NCBI RefSeq assembly: GCF_024606265.1
Contig: NZ_JAHHPP010000101.1
Coordinates: forward strand, 1-53,727
Length of the DNA: 53,727 nt
Source: Endozoicomonas sp. SESOKO1
GTDB taxonomy: Bacteria; Pseudomonadota; Gammaproteobacteria; Pseudomonadales; Endozoicomonadaceae
Direction of reading: 5' to 3'
The notes beneath the pieces were generated by a model. It was given only the letters and a program-made list of their open reading frames with translations. It was not told where the DNA came from and did no database searches. Made by a program: the position numbers and the translations under genes. Below, piece after piece: positions 1 to 9,742 of this stretch. How positions within the stretch are numbered: position 1 is the stretch's first letter; each line of letters opens with the position of its first letter.

Positions 1-2
1 AC

Positions 3-3000
3 GAGGTTCAGGATTTTCTGGAATGGCTGCTGGATGACAATTTCACTTTCCTGGGATATGAAGAGCTGATTGTCACAGAGCATGAGGGCAGCCGCCGGCT
101 GAGAAGGCCGTCGGAGTCGTTGTTTGGACTGTTGAAGCCAGCAAAAGAAGGGCAGTCCGGTCAGCTGTCACTGGAACCTTTTATTGAACATGACCTGTTT
201 GAACTGACTGAGCGGCTCTCTTTCTCCAAGGCGTCTGTCCGCTCCAGTGTTCACCGGCCTGCTTATCCTGACTTTATCACCGTGCGACGTTTTGATGAGC
301 AGGGGCACATTGTGGGTGAAGCGCGCATTGTTGGTCTCTATACCTCGCCGGTTTACCGCAAGACGCCCTATGCCATTCCCTATATCCGTAACAAGGTATC
401 GGCGATTATTCAACGCTCCGGTCTGGACCCTAAAAGCCACCATGGCAAAGACCTGGTGCAGATACTGGAGATTTTCCCCAGGGATGAACTCTTTCAGACC
501 AGCCAGGACGAGCTTTTTCAGACCGCAATGTCAATCCTGCGAATGCAGGAGCGTAAACAGATAAAAGTCTTTATCCGCCAGGACCCTTATGGACCTTTCT
601 GTTCGGCGCTGGTTTATGTGCCAAGGGACATCTACAGTACCCGCTTCCGCCGACGGGTTGAAAGCATTCTCTGTCACCGGCTGGAAGCAGAAGACAGCGA
701 GTTTACCACCTATTTTTCTGAGTCGATCCTGGCCAGGGTCCATTTCGTGTTCAAGTTGAAAGGGCGGATTGATTACAATCTGGACGTGATTACCCGGGAG
801 ATTGTTCTCGCTGGTTCATCCTGGAATGATGACCTCAGGGCTGAGGTACTGGAAGCTTTCGGGGAGGTGCGGGGGAATAAACTGCTGGCAAGGTTTTCTG
901 ATGGATTCAGTGCTGCCTATCAGGAAGCGTTCAAACCTCAGTCGGCGGTTACGGACATTCGCCATTTTGCTGAAATGGACAATGATCGACCACTTTCCAT
1001 GGGGTTTTACCGGTCACTGAATGATGCCGCCGGGCAGGTGCACCTGAAACTGTACCATTTTATCGAACCTCTGCCATTAGCGGATCAGATTCCAATTATT
1101 GAAAACCTCGGCCTGCGTGTGCTCGGTGAGTATCCTTATCTGATTAACACAGCATCCGGTGAGACCATCTGGATTCATGACTTTCAATTAAGTATCGATT
1201 CGCTCATTAATATTGATCTGCAGAAAGTGGGGCCGACCTTCCGGGAAGCGTTTGAAAAAATCTGGTTCGGGGAGGCGGAAAATGACCGTTTTAACCGGCT
1301 GGTCTTATCCGCAGGCCTGAGTTGGCGGCAGGTTGCCATGCTTCGGGCTTATGCCCGTTATATGAAGCAGATCCGTGTCGGTTTCAGTCAGTCTTATATT
1401 GCTGAAACGTTGTGCAATAACATTGAGATTGCCCGGCTATTGGTGGCGTTGTTTGAGGTTCGCTTCAATCCTGTGCTGAAGCTGTCCATAACCCAGCGCC
1501 TTGCCCGTCAGCAGCAGATTCAGCAGCAAATTCTCCATGCCCTTGATCAGGTGGAAGTGTTAAGTGAAGACAAGCTTATCCGCTGTTATCAGGATGTGAT
1601 CAAGGCAACGCAGCGAACCAATTTTTATCAGCAGAGTTATCAGCAGAGTGACGAAGGAAGTGCCAAGTCGTATATCTCCCTGAAAATGGCGGCGAGAGAG
1701 ATACCGGACATTCCCAAACCAGTGCCACTGTATGAAATTTTTGTCTACTCACCCATTGTTGAAGGTGTTCACCTCAGAGGTGGCAAGGTGGCCCGTGGCG
1801 GTTTGCGCTGGTCTGACCGGGTGGAAGATTTCAGGACGGAAATTCTTGGGCTGGTCAAGGCCCAGCAGGTGAAAAATGCCCTTATTGTCCCCGTTGGTGC
1901 CAAAGGTGGTTTTGTCCCCAAACAGTTACCGGTTGATGGCTCCCGGGAAGCAATAATGGAAGAGGGGGTACGCTGTTATAAAACCTTTATCAGAGGGCTG
2001 CTGGATATCACCGATAACCTGGTGGAAGGCAAAGTGGTTCATCCGGATGGCGTGGTGATGTATGACGACAGTGACAGTTATCTGGTGGTGGCCGCTGATA
2101 AAGGCACGGCAACGTTTTCCGACATCGCCAACGGCATTGCCAAAGATTACAACTTCTGGCTGGGTGATGCCTTTGCTTCCGGGGGCAGTGTTGGTTATGA
2201 CCACAAGAAAATGGGAATTACTGCCAGGGGGGCCTGGGTTTCGGTGCAGAGACATTTCCGGGAAAAAGGCATTCATGTCCAGAAGGATGTGATCTCTGCC
2301 ATTGGTATTGGCGATATGGCCGGTGATGTTTTTGGCAATGGTATGCTGTGCTCTGAAACCATTGCGTTAGTCGGTGCATTTAATCACCTGCATATTTTTG
2401 TCGATCCCAACCCGGATGTTTACCAGAGTTTTGCCGAGCGGCGTCGTCTGTTTGAATTGCCCCGTTCCAGCTGGACAGACTATGACGTCCGCCTGATTTC
2501 TGAAGGTGGGGGTATTTTTTCACGACAGGCAAAGTCAATTGCCATCAGTCCTGAAATGAAGCAGCGCTTTGGCATTACTGCCAGTCATCTGCCACCCAAT
2601 GAGTTGATTCGTAGCATGCTGCGGGCCCCGGTTGATCTGTTATGGAATGGCGGTATCGGTACCTACATCAAGTCAATGAACGAAACCCACAGCGACGTGG
2701 GGGATAAGGCCAACGATCCACTGAGAATTAATGGTTGTGAAGTTCAGGCCAGTGTGGTCGGGGAAGGGGGGAATCTTGGGCTGAGTCAACTGGGGCGTAT
2801 GGAATATGCGCTCAAGGGCGGTGGGTTGAATACCGACTTTATCGACAATTCCGGTGGCGTTGACTGCTCTGATCACGAGGTCAATATCAAGATTCTTCTG
2901 AATGATATGGTCGCCAATGGTGATATGACCATTAAACAGCGAAATCAGCTGCTGGAAAGCATGACGGATGAAGTGGCCGCCCTGGTATTGACCAATAACT

Positions 3001-4202
3001 ACCGTCAGACACAGGCCATTTCTGTGGTTGAATCGGACGTTGCCTCAAGAATGGGCGAGTATCGTCGTTTTATGCAGCACCTTGAGGAACAGGGTAAGCT
3101 GGATAGAACCATTGAGTTTTTGCCAGATAATGAAGCGATGGCCGAACGGGCCGCTAATGGGCAGGGATTAACCCGGCCTGAATTGTCCCTGTTGATTTCA
3201 TACAGTAAAGCCGACCTGAAAGAAGCGCTGCTGAACTCGACGGTGATTGATGATCGATATCTTACCCAGGAATTATACAGTGCCTTTCCCCGGATTCTGG
3301 TAGACCGCTTCCCGGAAGAGATCAGACGACATCGTTTGCGCAAGGAGATCATCTCCACCCAGATTGCCAACCATTTGATTGATATGATGGGGATTACCTT
3401 TGTTTATCGGCTGCAGATGACTACGGGGGCTTCATCCGCCGAGATAGCCCGTGCCTTCAGTGCCAGTCGTGATGTGTTTGATGTGTCCCGTTACTGGATG
3501 ATGATTGAGCAGCTGGACCATAAAGTGTCCAGTTCCCTGCAGTACCGGATGATGGGCGCATTGATCAAACTGGTGCGGCGAACAACCCGCTGGTTTATCC
3601 GCCTGAAGCGTCAGGACCTGATACCGGCCGAGTGTGTCGAACATTATGGACCCAGGGTTGAGAAATTCCTGTCCTGTTTTACCGAATCTCTTGGTGAAGA
3701 AGAAAAAGCCGAGTTGGACAGGGCTATTGACCGTATGGTCGCACAAGGCGTTCCTCAGGAACTGGCCCTGGTGGTTGCCGGGCAGCGTTATCTGTTAAGT
3801 GCGCTGCCGGTCATCAGGGTTGCCGATGAAACCGGGGTTCCCCTGGAGGTAGCCATCAGGACTTTCTTTGCCATAGGTACTCGCCTGGAGCTGAACTGGT
3901 ATGGTAATGCCCTGTCGCAACTGGAGGTGACCAACCACTGGCAGTCTCTGGCCCGTGACAGCGCCAGGGATGAACTGAACTGGCAGCAGCGTAAATTATC
4001 CGGAGGACTCATCAATATGGCACAGGATGGAGTTCCTATTGAGCAAACCATCGATAAATGGATCCTGGATAACCATGCCCTGGTAGCCCGCTGGCAGAGT
4101 ATGCTGGCCGATATCCGCAGCGCCCCGCAGGCAGACCTGGCGATGTTTGCCGTTGCCAACCGTGAGTTAATGGACCTGGCCCAGGTTAGTTTGCATGGCT
4201 AG
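3..4202 (+). CDS. gdhB: NAD-dependent glutamate dehydrogenase, large (180 kDa class), 5'-truncated
   Basis: Oxidatively deaminates glutamate to 2-oxoglutarate with NAD+, a catabolic cytosolic enzyme. The frame is open from base 3, so the true start lies before the window; 1399 residues are visible of the roughly 1600 usual for this class, so about 200 N-terminal residues are missing. The first visible residues contain FLEWLLDDNFTFLGYEEL, typical of the long N-terminal regulatory region of these enzymes. The catalytic domain is recognisable around bases 1770-1920, with LRGGKVARGGLRWSDR followed by KAQQVKNALIVPVGAKGG, and the nucleotide-binding part continues with IGDMAGDVFGNGML and VGEGGNLGLSQ. 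It ends 10 bases before the stop of a convergent gene, with no obvious hairpin between them. Identification is by recall of family motifs and is firm. Confidence 0.95.
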   Translation, partial: EVQDFLEWLLDDNFTFLGYEELIVTEHEGSRRLRRPSESLFGLLKPAKEGQSGQLSLEPFIEHDLFELTERLSFSKASVRSSVHRPAYPDFITVRRFDEQGHIVGEARIVGLYTSPVYRKTPYAIPYIRNKVSAIIQRSGLDPKSHHGKDLVQILEIFPRDELFQTSQDELFQTAMSILRMQERKQIKVFIRQDPYGPFCSALVYVPRDIYSTRFRRRVESILCHRLEAEDSEFTTYFSESILARVHFVFKLKGRIDYNLDVITREIVLAGSSWNDDLRAEVLEAFGEVRGNKLLARFSDGFSAAYQEAFKPQSAVTDIRHFAEMDNDRPLSMGFYRSLNDAAGQVHLKLYHFIEPLPLADQIPIIENLGLRVLGEYPYLINTASGETIWIHDFQLSIDSLINIDLQKVGPTFREAFEKIWFGEAENDRFNRLVLSAGLSWRQVAMLRAYARYMKQIRVGFSQSYIAETLCNNIEIARLLVALFEVRFNPVLKLSITQRLARQQQIQQQILHALDQVEVLSEDKLIRCYQDVIKATQRTNFYQQSYQQSDEGSAKSYISLKMAAREIPDIPKPVPLYEIFVYSPIVEGVHLRGGKVARGGLRWSDRVEDFRTEILGLVKAQQVKNALIVPVGAKGGFVPKQLPVDGSREAIMEEGVRCYKTFIRGLLDITDNLVEGKVVHPDGVVMYDDSDSYLVVAADKGTATFSDIANGIAKDYNFWLGDAFASGGSVGYDHKKMGITARGAWVSVQRHFREKGIHVQKDVISAIGIGDMAGDVFGNGMLCSETIALVGAFNHLHIFVDPNPDVYQSFAERRRLFELPRSSWTDYDVRLISEGGGIFSRQAKSIAISPEMKQRFGITASHLPPNELIRSMLRAPVDLLWNGGIGTYIKSMNETHSDVGDKANDPLRINGCEVQASVVGEGGNLGLSQLGRMEYALKGGGLNTDFIDNSGGVDCSDHEVNIKILLNDMVANGDMTIKQRNQLLESMTDEVAALVLTNNYRQTQAISVVESDVASRMGEYRRFMQHLEEQGKLDRTIEFLPDNEAMAERAANGQGLTRPELSLLISYSKADLKEALLNSTVIDDRYLTQELYSAFPRILVDRFPEEIRRHRLRKEIISTQIANHLIDMMGITFVYRLQMTTGASSAEIARAFSASRDVFDVSRYWMMIEQLDHKVSSSLQYRMMGALIKLVRRTTRWFIRLKRQDLIPAECVEHYGPRVEKFLSCFTESLGEEEKAELDRAIDRMVAQGVPQELALVVAGQRYLLSALPVIRVADETGVPLEVAIRTFFAIGTRLELNWYGNALSQLEVTNHWQSLARDSARDELNWQQRKLSGGLINMAQDGVPIEQTIDKWILDNHALVARWQSMLADIRSAPQADLAMFAVANRELMDLAQVSLHG

Positions 4203-4211
4203 TCAGATAAA

Positions 4212-5828
4212 TTACCATGCAGTTACCTTGTGTGCTGGTTCCAGAACTAATGGGGTAACATCCAGTTTATTCCAGAACCAGCTGGTACTGTTTGGAATCA
4301 GTTTTGAGCGAACATCATAACGGGCGTGATAATTCTCAAAGAAATACTGCAGAAACGCGGGAAGAATATAAACACTGTACGGCCTTGATGGGCATTTTCT
4401 CGGCTCATAGCCAAAGGCATGGCCTTTGATGGCGTTGGTTATCAGTATCGTATCTCCCGGTTTGAAATGTATGCTGTGTTCCGCTGTTTCTGATGTGGTG
4501 GTTACCCGGAAGGAGCGGTTCACTTTTCTTGGAAATAGCGTTGCCAGGGCTCGCAGGTTGTGGACCTCAGCAGCGAATAGCTGATGCATATCAATAAGGT
4601 GCTGGTTTTGATGGTGCTCAGCGACATGAATAACAAAATTCGTCGCTGTATTGCTGATGTTTAATGAATTATCAATCCAGGATAATAAATTGAAAACAAT
4701 GTTGATGGCTTCCTGTGGAGAGACATTGTCAAGGCTTTGTGTCAGGGATGGGGCAAACACTGGCAGCACGGCTGCATTATGTTTCCTTAAAAGCGCCAGT
4801 GTCCTGATTGCCACCGTCTCTCTTATGGACTGGTGGTTTCCGGGAATATCCGGCGACAGGGACTCGTCATATAAAAGACAGAGCACTTTATAAAACTGTT
4901 CTAATGTTTGAATGTTGCTGTACGGGTGATTTTTGGCAAATGGACTGTTGCCTTGGATGAAACGGTTGGCTTTTAAATCATACTTTCCAGTATGTGCCTC
5001 AAGCTGATCGTAAAGCCGTTTTATCTGGTAATAGTGCTTATTAACCTGCTGCTGGATTATTTTGTCTACGGGGTATTCTGGAGAGACACTGGCAAACAGC
5101 AGTTGAAAATATATCTGGGTTAACAGATTGCTTATCAGATCGGCGGCTTGCGTGCCGTAAACGAACTCTGGGGTTGGCTGGTTCGCTAATAACACAGAAA
5201 TATCCGGCAACTGTTGCAGCCTTTCAAACCCCTGCTGAAAGAGAGCCGCCTGCTTTCTTCCATAGGTATGATGATGCATATCGCCCGCAGCTACCGGATT
5301 GTTTTCCAGCAGAAACCAGTTCTGCGCACTGAGAAGCCTTCGGTTGGTATATAAATTGCGCCCTTGCCCTTCAAGAGCGATGACCTGATTGGCAATATCT
5401 TCATTAGCAATAAAGTAAATTCTCTTGTTTTTGAAAGATAACTCATAATAACCGTGTCTGGTGGTTTTGGCATAATCGTTAAGTGCCTTGATATCCCGGT
5501 AAGAGATTATATATCTGTTGTTTATTCGAGATACTGCATGAGCAGCCTGTAACAAACTATTTTTTAATACCAATGAAAGCATTGGGGATTGCTCATGGAG
5601 CCTCTCGATTGAAAACAGTGTCTCGGTTAGCAGGGGGACTGCACGCCAGACGATTGAATATTGCAGGTTGTTGTTTTCCGGATGGCCAGTTTCACTGTAG
5701 GCCATCGGTATGGTTGAGGGGTTAGATATAACGGCAGTGGTAATAACGAACCCGGCAATCAACTTAATAAATGAATGGAATAAATGGTTGCACTTATGGC
5801 TGTATGAGTACTTTTTATTAGATAACAT
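4212..5828 (-). CDS. Exported or membrane-anchored protein with a cytochrome P450-like C-terminal region
   Basis: 538 residues. The N-terminus has a basic stretch and one hydrophobic segment (about residues 21-38) ending near MAYSE, consistent with a signal peptide or anchor. No family is certain, but the C-terminal third reads like a divergent P450. There is LRALATLFPRKVNRSFRVTT (K-helix to beta-1 region), then FKPGDTILITN, then HAFGYEPRKCPSRPY with Cys479 where the haem-thiolate Cys would sit, 59 residues before the C-terminus, followed by a helix LPAFLQYFFENYHARYDV. An earlier HTYGRKQAALFQQGF resembles the C-helix. Departures are clear. The ExxR glutamate is absent (HNLR), the second Gly of the Cys loop is replaced, and the meander between the sheet and the Cys loop is very short. 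Haem binding is therefore inference. It is convergent with the glutamate dehydrogenase gene and has a weak ribosome site. Confidence 0.5.
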   Translation of the reverse strand: MLSNKKYSYSHKCNHLFHSFIKLIAGFVITTAVISNPSTIPMAYSETGHPENNNLQYSIVWRAVPLLTETLFSIERLHEQSPMLSLVLKNSLLQAAHAVSRINNRYIISYRDIKALNDYAKTTRHGYYELSFKNKRIYFIANEDIANQVIALEGQGRNLYTNRRLLSAQNWFLLENNPVAAGDMHHHTYGRKQAALFQQGFERLQQLPDISVLLANQPTPEFVYGTQAADLISNLLTQIYFQLLFASVSPEYPVDKIIQQQVNKHYYQIKRLYDQLEAHTGKYDLKANRFIQGNSPFAKNHPYSNIQTLEQFYKVLCLLYDESLSPDIPGNHQSIRETVAIRTLALLRKHNAAVLPVFAPSLTQSLDNVSPQEAINIVFNLLSWIDNSLNISNTATNFVIHVAEHHQNQHLIDMHQLFAAEVHNLRALATLFPRKVNRSFRVTTTSETAEHSIHFKPGDTILITNAIKGHAFGYEPRKCPSRPYSVYILPAFLQYFFENYHARYDVRSKLIPNSTSWFWNKLDVTPLVLEPAHKVTAW

Positions 5829-6115
5829 GGTAAATAACCACTTTTACCCGGCACTTGGCCAATCAAGGATTGTCGTTAAATAGTTGGAAATTTTTTAAAA
5901 ATTGATGCTTTGAAATTAATTGTTTTCAAGGGTTAGTCTGTTTTTTGAGTTAAATAGTTCCTTGTTTTTTTAAATTGGTTTCTGTCAGTCATGGAGCGTG
6001 GCAGGTAACCTGGGAGCTTTTATGCCAGATTACTCGATTTCAGATGATTTTGTGGTCAGTTAGCGGCCGTCCGGACACTGGCTTCACCCAGTTCAGACGG
6101 CCTGGCAGGCAGGTT
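5829..6115. other. Intergenic, AT-rich, no gene seen
   Basis: This 287-base stretch upstream of the P450-like gene is T-rich on the plus strand, with several T runs (about 5941-5973). It probably carries the leftward promoter of that gene and the 3' end region of the next one, but I see no convincing hairpin or open frame in it. Confidence 0.4.
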
Positions 6116-6421
6116 TCAGGGTGTTTCCTGAAGATACTGGCTTGGGTCAATGTAAAGACCAAGGGAGCGCTTATCAATGCGCTTTTCCTTATTTTCAGTC
6201 TTGCCGACTTCCTGATATCTGAAGACGACAGTATCACCAATGTTGACATCCAGTTGCTTGTCCGATGACAGATATTTGTAATCATCGCCTGCAACCGTCA
6301 GGGTATGGATATAGTAATCTGGCATCCCCAGCCAGTCGCTGTGAGGGCCATCGGTATTGACAGCTTCAAGCAGGCCACGACCTTCCAGTTTTGGCTGGCG
6401 CTTTTGAAAACTTCTTTGCAT
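6116..6421 (-). CDS. Small hypothetical protein
   Basis: 101 residues, hydrophilic, basic at the N-terminus (MQRSFQKRQPK), with no signal peptide or membrane segment. The middle contains DWLGMPDYYIHTLTVAGDDY and then VNIGDTVVFRYQEVGK, a pattern suggesting a small beta-rich fold, but I do not recognise a family. It lies 34 bases downstream of the DUF2062 gene on the same strand and could be co-transcribed with it. An antisense frame covers part of it (5975-6268), but the leftward frame has the better gene-like composition and sits in line with its neighbour. The ribosome site is weak. Confidence 0.55.
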   Translation of the reverse strand: MQRSFQKRQPKLEGRGLLEAVNTDGPHSDWLGMPDYYIHTLTVAGDDYKYLSSDKQLDVNIGDTVVFRYQEVGKTENKEKRIDKRSLGLYIDPSQYLQETP

Positions 6422-6455
6422 GGGGCTTTTTTCTCTAGAGACGTTTTAACAGCGG

Positions 6456-6989
6456 TTAGTTGAAAGGATCGGGACGAGAGCGACGTTTATTTCTCTGGCG
6501 CCAGTTGGTCACCACATTCCAGCGCCAGGCTGCCCGAATCAGCAGATAACTGATAAAGCCGAGCACTGTGCCTGATACCAGCGATCCCAGGTAAAGAGGC
6601 TTCCAGACACGGGCAAGTCCGGCACCCAAGCCTTGAATCGTGAGTTCAAAGGAAGTTTCACTCACCGGTGAGTGAAGGATAAAACAGCCGATTTTGTATG
6701 TAAAATAGTATATGGCAGGCATGGTCAATGGGTTCGTAATCCACACCAGCGCTACAGAGAGAGGAAGATTGCATCGGAAGACAATGGCCAGACACGCCGC
6801 CAGAACCATCTGGAAAGGCATGGGAATAAAAGCAACAAAAATGCCGACAAAAAATGCGGCAGCAGCAGAACGGCGGTTCAGTTGCCACAGGTTTGCATCA
6901 TATAATGCAGAACCCAGAAACCGCAGATGGCGATTTTCCTTGATGGTTTTTGGTTCCGGCAAATACCTTTTAATCAGTTTTTTCGCCAT
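6456..6989 (-). CDS. DUF2062 domain membrane protein
   Basis: 177 residues. After a basic N-terminus (MAKKLIKRYLPEPK) come hydrophobic segments around residues 45-70 (FFVGIFVAFIPMPFQMVLAA), 75-100 and 130-150, matching the DUF2062 family of inner-membrane proteins. The motif IPMPFQM followed by LVWITNPLTMPAIYY is characteristic. Function is unknown for the family. A homologue lies beside comEC and exbB in pseudomonads, and here comEC follows divergently after 329 bases, so the neighbourhood is conserved. The C-terminal tail is strongly basic (RQRNKRRSRPD). Confidence 0.85.
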   Translation of the reverse strand: MAKKLIKRYLPEPKTIKENRHLRFLGSALYDANLWQLNRRSAAAAFFVGIFVAFIPMPFQMVLAACLAIVFRCNLPLSVALVWITNPLTMPAIYYFTYKIGCFILHSPVSETSFELTIQGLGAGLARVWKPLYLGSLVSGTVLGFISYLLIRAAWRWNVVTNWRQRNKRRSRPDPFN

Positions 6990-7318
6990 ATCCTTTCACT
7001 ATGTTTTACAGCTATGTTGAAGCGACCGTTACATCAACTCATCATGCTCTGAGCTATGACTTTAGTTCATGATCTGCGGGGGGTGCCAGTTTTCAGTATG
7101 AAAGTCTTGCCAACAACCTTCTCAGGATTCGGGATTGTCTTTACCAGCTTGAAATTCATCTATGCTTGCTGCTTTTCATCGGCCATGACATGCCACTTTT
7201 CAAATAAAAAATGGTTGATTATGCCACGGCGCAATAACCATCGTTCAAGGTAGAGTAAAACAGTACCTTGAGTGAGGTAAGGCCGGGAATTATGCACTGA
7301 AATGGCAGGCAAGACTAC
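6990..7318. other. Divergent intergenic region between DUF2062 gene and comEC
   Basis: A 329-base gap between divergently read genes that should hold both promoters. I could not pick out a convincing promoter pair, and the open frames in it (for example 7056-7253) look random. Confidence 0.35.
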
Positions 7319-9613
7319 GTGGATAACACTCACACGACCATAAATCCGGCAAAGGGATTACTTGTATTTTCACTTTCCAGCGGTTTTGTTTCATTGGCAT
7401 TTGGCTTGTCATTTCTGCTGCTGATCAGTCTGCCACTGATCATCCTGTTTCTCTGGGTTTTTGCTTCAGCCAGTGTTTTCCGAGCCCGCTGGTGGCTCGT
7501 TCCCCTGCTGGCGGGGGCGCTTGTCAGCTCATTGTTTGCAACACATTACGCTATCACTCGTTTTGATAGCCATGGGCAGGGGCGAGATATCACTATCGAA
7601 GGGAAGATTGCCAGTCTGCCGGTGCTGAACACAATGACAGCCCGCTTTGATTTCGACATCAATCATTCAGAGTCCAATCCATACCCCAAAAAGGTCAGGC
7701 TCAGCTGGTATGAGGCGCCGACTTTGAAGGCTGGGGAGACCTGGCAATTAACGGTGAGGTTACGTCAACCCCATGGTTTTTCCAGTCCTGGCGCTTTCGA
7801 TTATGAGGCCTGGTTGTTGCGTCAGGGAATACAGGCCACGGGGTATGTGAAGTCCGGATCACTGATCAATAATCAGGTGACCGGGATGTACCGCCTTCAT
7901 CAGGTAAGGGCGCATTTGCGGCAGTGGTTGTACTCGACGGTATCTGAAGCAAACAGGGGGATTTTTTCGGCACTTCTGCTGGGCGATAAAACGGCGATCA
8001 CCACAGGGCAATGGCAGATATTTAATGAGACGGGAACCACCCATTTGATGGTCATTTCCGGCCTCCATATCGGTCTTCTGGCCTGGCTGGGTTTTTCCCT
8101 TGCAACCCTTGTTGGACGTTTGGGGGGAATTCCACTCCGGAGCGTACCGTTACCTGTGGTCAAGGCACTGACAGGCATGCTGTTTGCATTGTTTTATGCC
8201 TTGTTGGCCGGGTTCAGTGTGCCTGTGCAGCGAGCCCTGGTGATGACCTTCGCAGCATTACTGGCACCATTACTGGGTATCAGAGCCGCTTCTTCAACAC
8301 TTTGGTTGCTGGCTTTGACATCAGTGCTGGCGATTGATCCCCTGGCCATAACCAGCAATGGCTTCTGGTATTCATTTATTGCCGTCGGCGCACTGCTGTT
8401 TGGTATGGTTGGCCGCAGGGAAAGGGCTGGCTGGCCGGTAACCGTGCTCAAGCCGCAATGGCTGGTGTTTGCCCTGTTGACGCCTTTGCTGCTGTTTAAT
8501 GGTCAGCCGGTATCTCCCCTGTCTCCCCTGGTGAATCTTCTGGCAATTCCATTGATTGGCATTGCCGTGGTTCCCTTACTGCTGTTCAGTGCAATGTTGC
8601 AGTTTGTGTGGCCTGAGGCTGCGGGACTCATTATTGCCGGGCTTGATTATCTGGTGACAGGGTTTCAATTGGGGTTGAAGTGGGTGTCCGGTTTGCTGGT
8701 GCTTATTCCGCCACAGCAGGCCCTGTCCTGGCTTACGCTTATGCTCGCTGTTACCGCCATGTGGCTGCTGATTGCCCCGGCAACCCTGCGTTTGCGTTGG
8801 CTTGCGCCAGTCATGCTGATGCCTTCGTTTTTCCCAAAACCACTGGAGATACCGGCAGGTCAGGCTGAAGTCATGGTGCTGGATGTAGGGCAGGGGTTGT
8901 CTGTGTTCATCAGAACACGTCAGCACATTATGATTTATGACACCGGTGATCGTTTCTCGGAAAGAATGTCAGCGGCAGACAGCGTTATCCTGCCGGCGCT
9001 GTCCAAATCCGGCGTGACCCATATCGATCGCATTATGATTTCCCATGGTGACCAGGATCACTCGGGCGGGTTGCCATCGCTGCTGTCCAGATACCCGGAT
9101 GTCCCGGTTGTCAGTGGAACAACGCTACCTGGTTTTGAGAAAGACTGGGTTAAATGCCAGCCCGGTGATCATTGGGAGTGGGATGGGGTTTATTTTCGGG
9201 TGCTGGCCGGTGGTGAGTATCGGCGCAGCAACGATTCATCCTGTGTACTGAAAGTGACAGCCGGTGCTGACAGCCTGCTATTGCCCGGGGACATCAGTGG
9301 ACGTGTTGAGAAACGCCTGATAGAGCAGAACGCTGAGCTTGCATCCAGTGTTCTGGTGGCTGCTCACCATGGTAGCCGGTTTTCCAGTCATGCTGATTTC
9401 CTGACTGCTGTCCGGCCCGGGGTGGTCATTTTTTCGTCCGGTTTTGCCAATCGCTTCGGTCATCCGGCCGCTGAAACGGTGGCTCGAACGCAAAAAACGG
9501 GGGCAATAATCTTTAATACCGCGGAAGACGGCTCGCTTTCTTTTATACTCGGCAGCGGTGATACCGCGGTTTCAGCTTACCGCAAAACGCACGCCCGTTA
9601 TTGGTGGCGTTAA
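7319..9613 (+). CDS. comEC: DNA internalization protein ComEC/Rec2
   Basis: 764-residue inner-membrane channel that takes single-stranded DNA into the cytoplasm during natural transformation. The start used is GTG 7319. There are N-terminal membrane segments (residues 15-75), a soluble OB-like region, then the competence domain from about residue 215 with FSALLLGDKTAIT and TTHLMVISGLHIGLLAW, and multiple membrane helices to about residue 500. The C-terminal metallo-beta-lactamase-like domain starts near residue 520 with VLDVGQGLSVFI and carries ISHGDQDHSGG (about 573-583) and AAHHGSRFSS. Length and domain order match the full family. It leads the rightward exbB-exbD-lpxK run, as in pseudomonads. 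Confidence 0.95.
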   Translation: MDNTHTTINPAKGLLVFSLSSGFVSLAFGLSFLLLISLPLIILFLWVFASASVFRARWWLVPLLAGALVSSLFATHYAITRFDSHGQGRDITIEGKIASLPVLNTMTARFDFDINHSESNPYPKKVRLSWYEAPTLKAGETWQLTVRLRQPHGFSSPGAFDYEAWLLRQGIQATGYVKSGSLINNQVTGMYRLHQVRAHLRQWLYSTVSEANRGIFSALLLGDKTAITTGQWQIFNETGTTHLMVISGLHIGLLAWLGFSLATLVGRLGGIPLRSVPLPVVKALTGMLFALFYALLAGFSVPVQRALVMTFAALLAPLLGIRAASSTLWLLALTSVLAIDPLAITSNGFWYSFIAVGALLFGMVGRRERAGWPVTVLKPQWLVFALLTPLLLFNGQPVSPLSPLVNLLAIPLIGIAVVPLLLFSAMLQFVWPEAAGLIIAGLDYLVTGFQLGLKWVSGLLVLIPPQQALSWLTLMLAVTAMWLLIAPATLRLRWLAPVMLMPSFFPKPLEIPAGQAEVMVLDVGQGLSVFIRTRQHIMIYDTGDRFSERMSAADSVILPALSKSGVTHIDRIMISHGDQDHSGGLPSLLSRYPDVPVVSGTTLPGFEKDWVKCQPGDHWEWDGVYFRVLAGGEYRRSNDSSCVLKVTAGADSLLLPGDISGRVEKRLIEQNAELASSVLVAAHHGSRFSSHADFLTAVRPGVVIFSSGFANRFGHPAAETVARTQKTGAIIFNTAEDGSLSFILGSGDTAVSAYRKTHARYWWR

Positions 9614-9742
9614 TGCTGTCCAGTTACTGCTTAAATGGCGCTAATCTCTGTGATACAGTCATACGGGTAACCTTGGGAACTGGCATGCCTGACATTAACC
9701 GGGCCAGGTATCATTAATTTGTCATTGTAAGGGATGATTATT

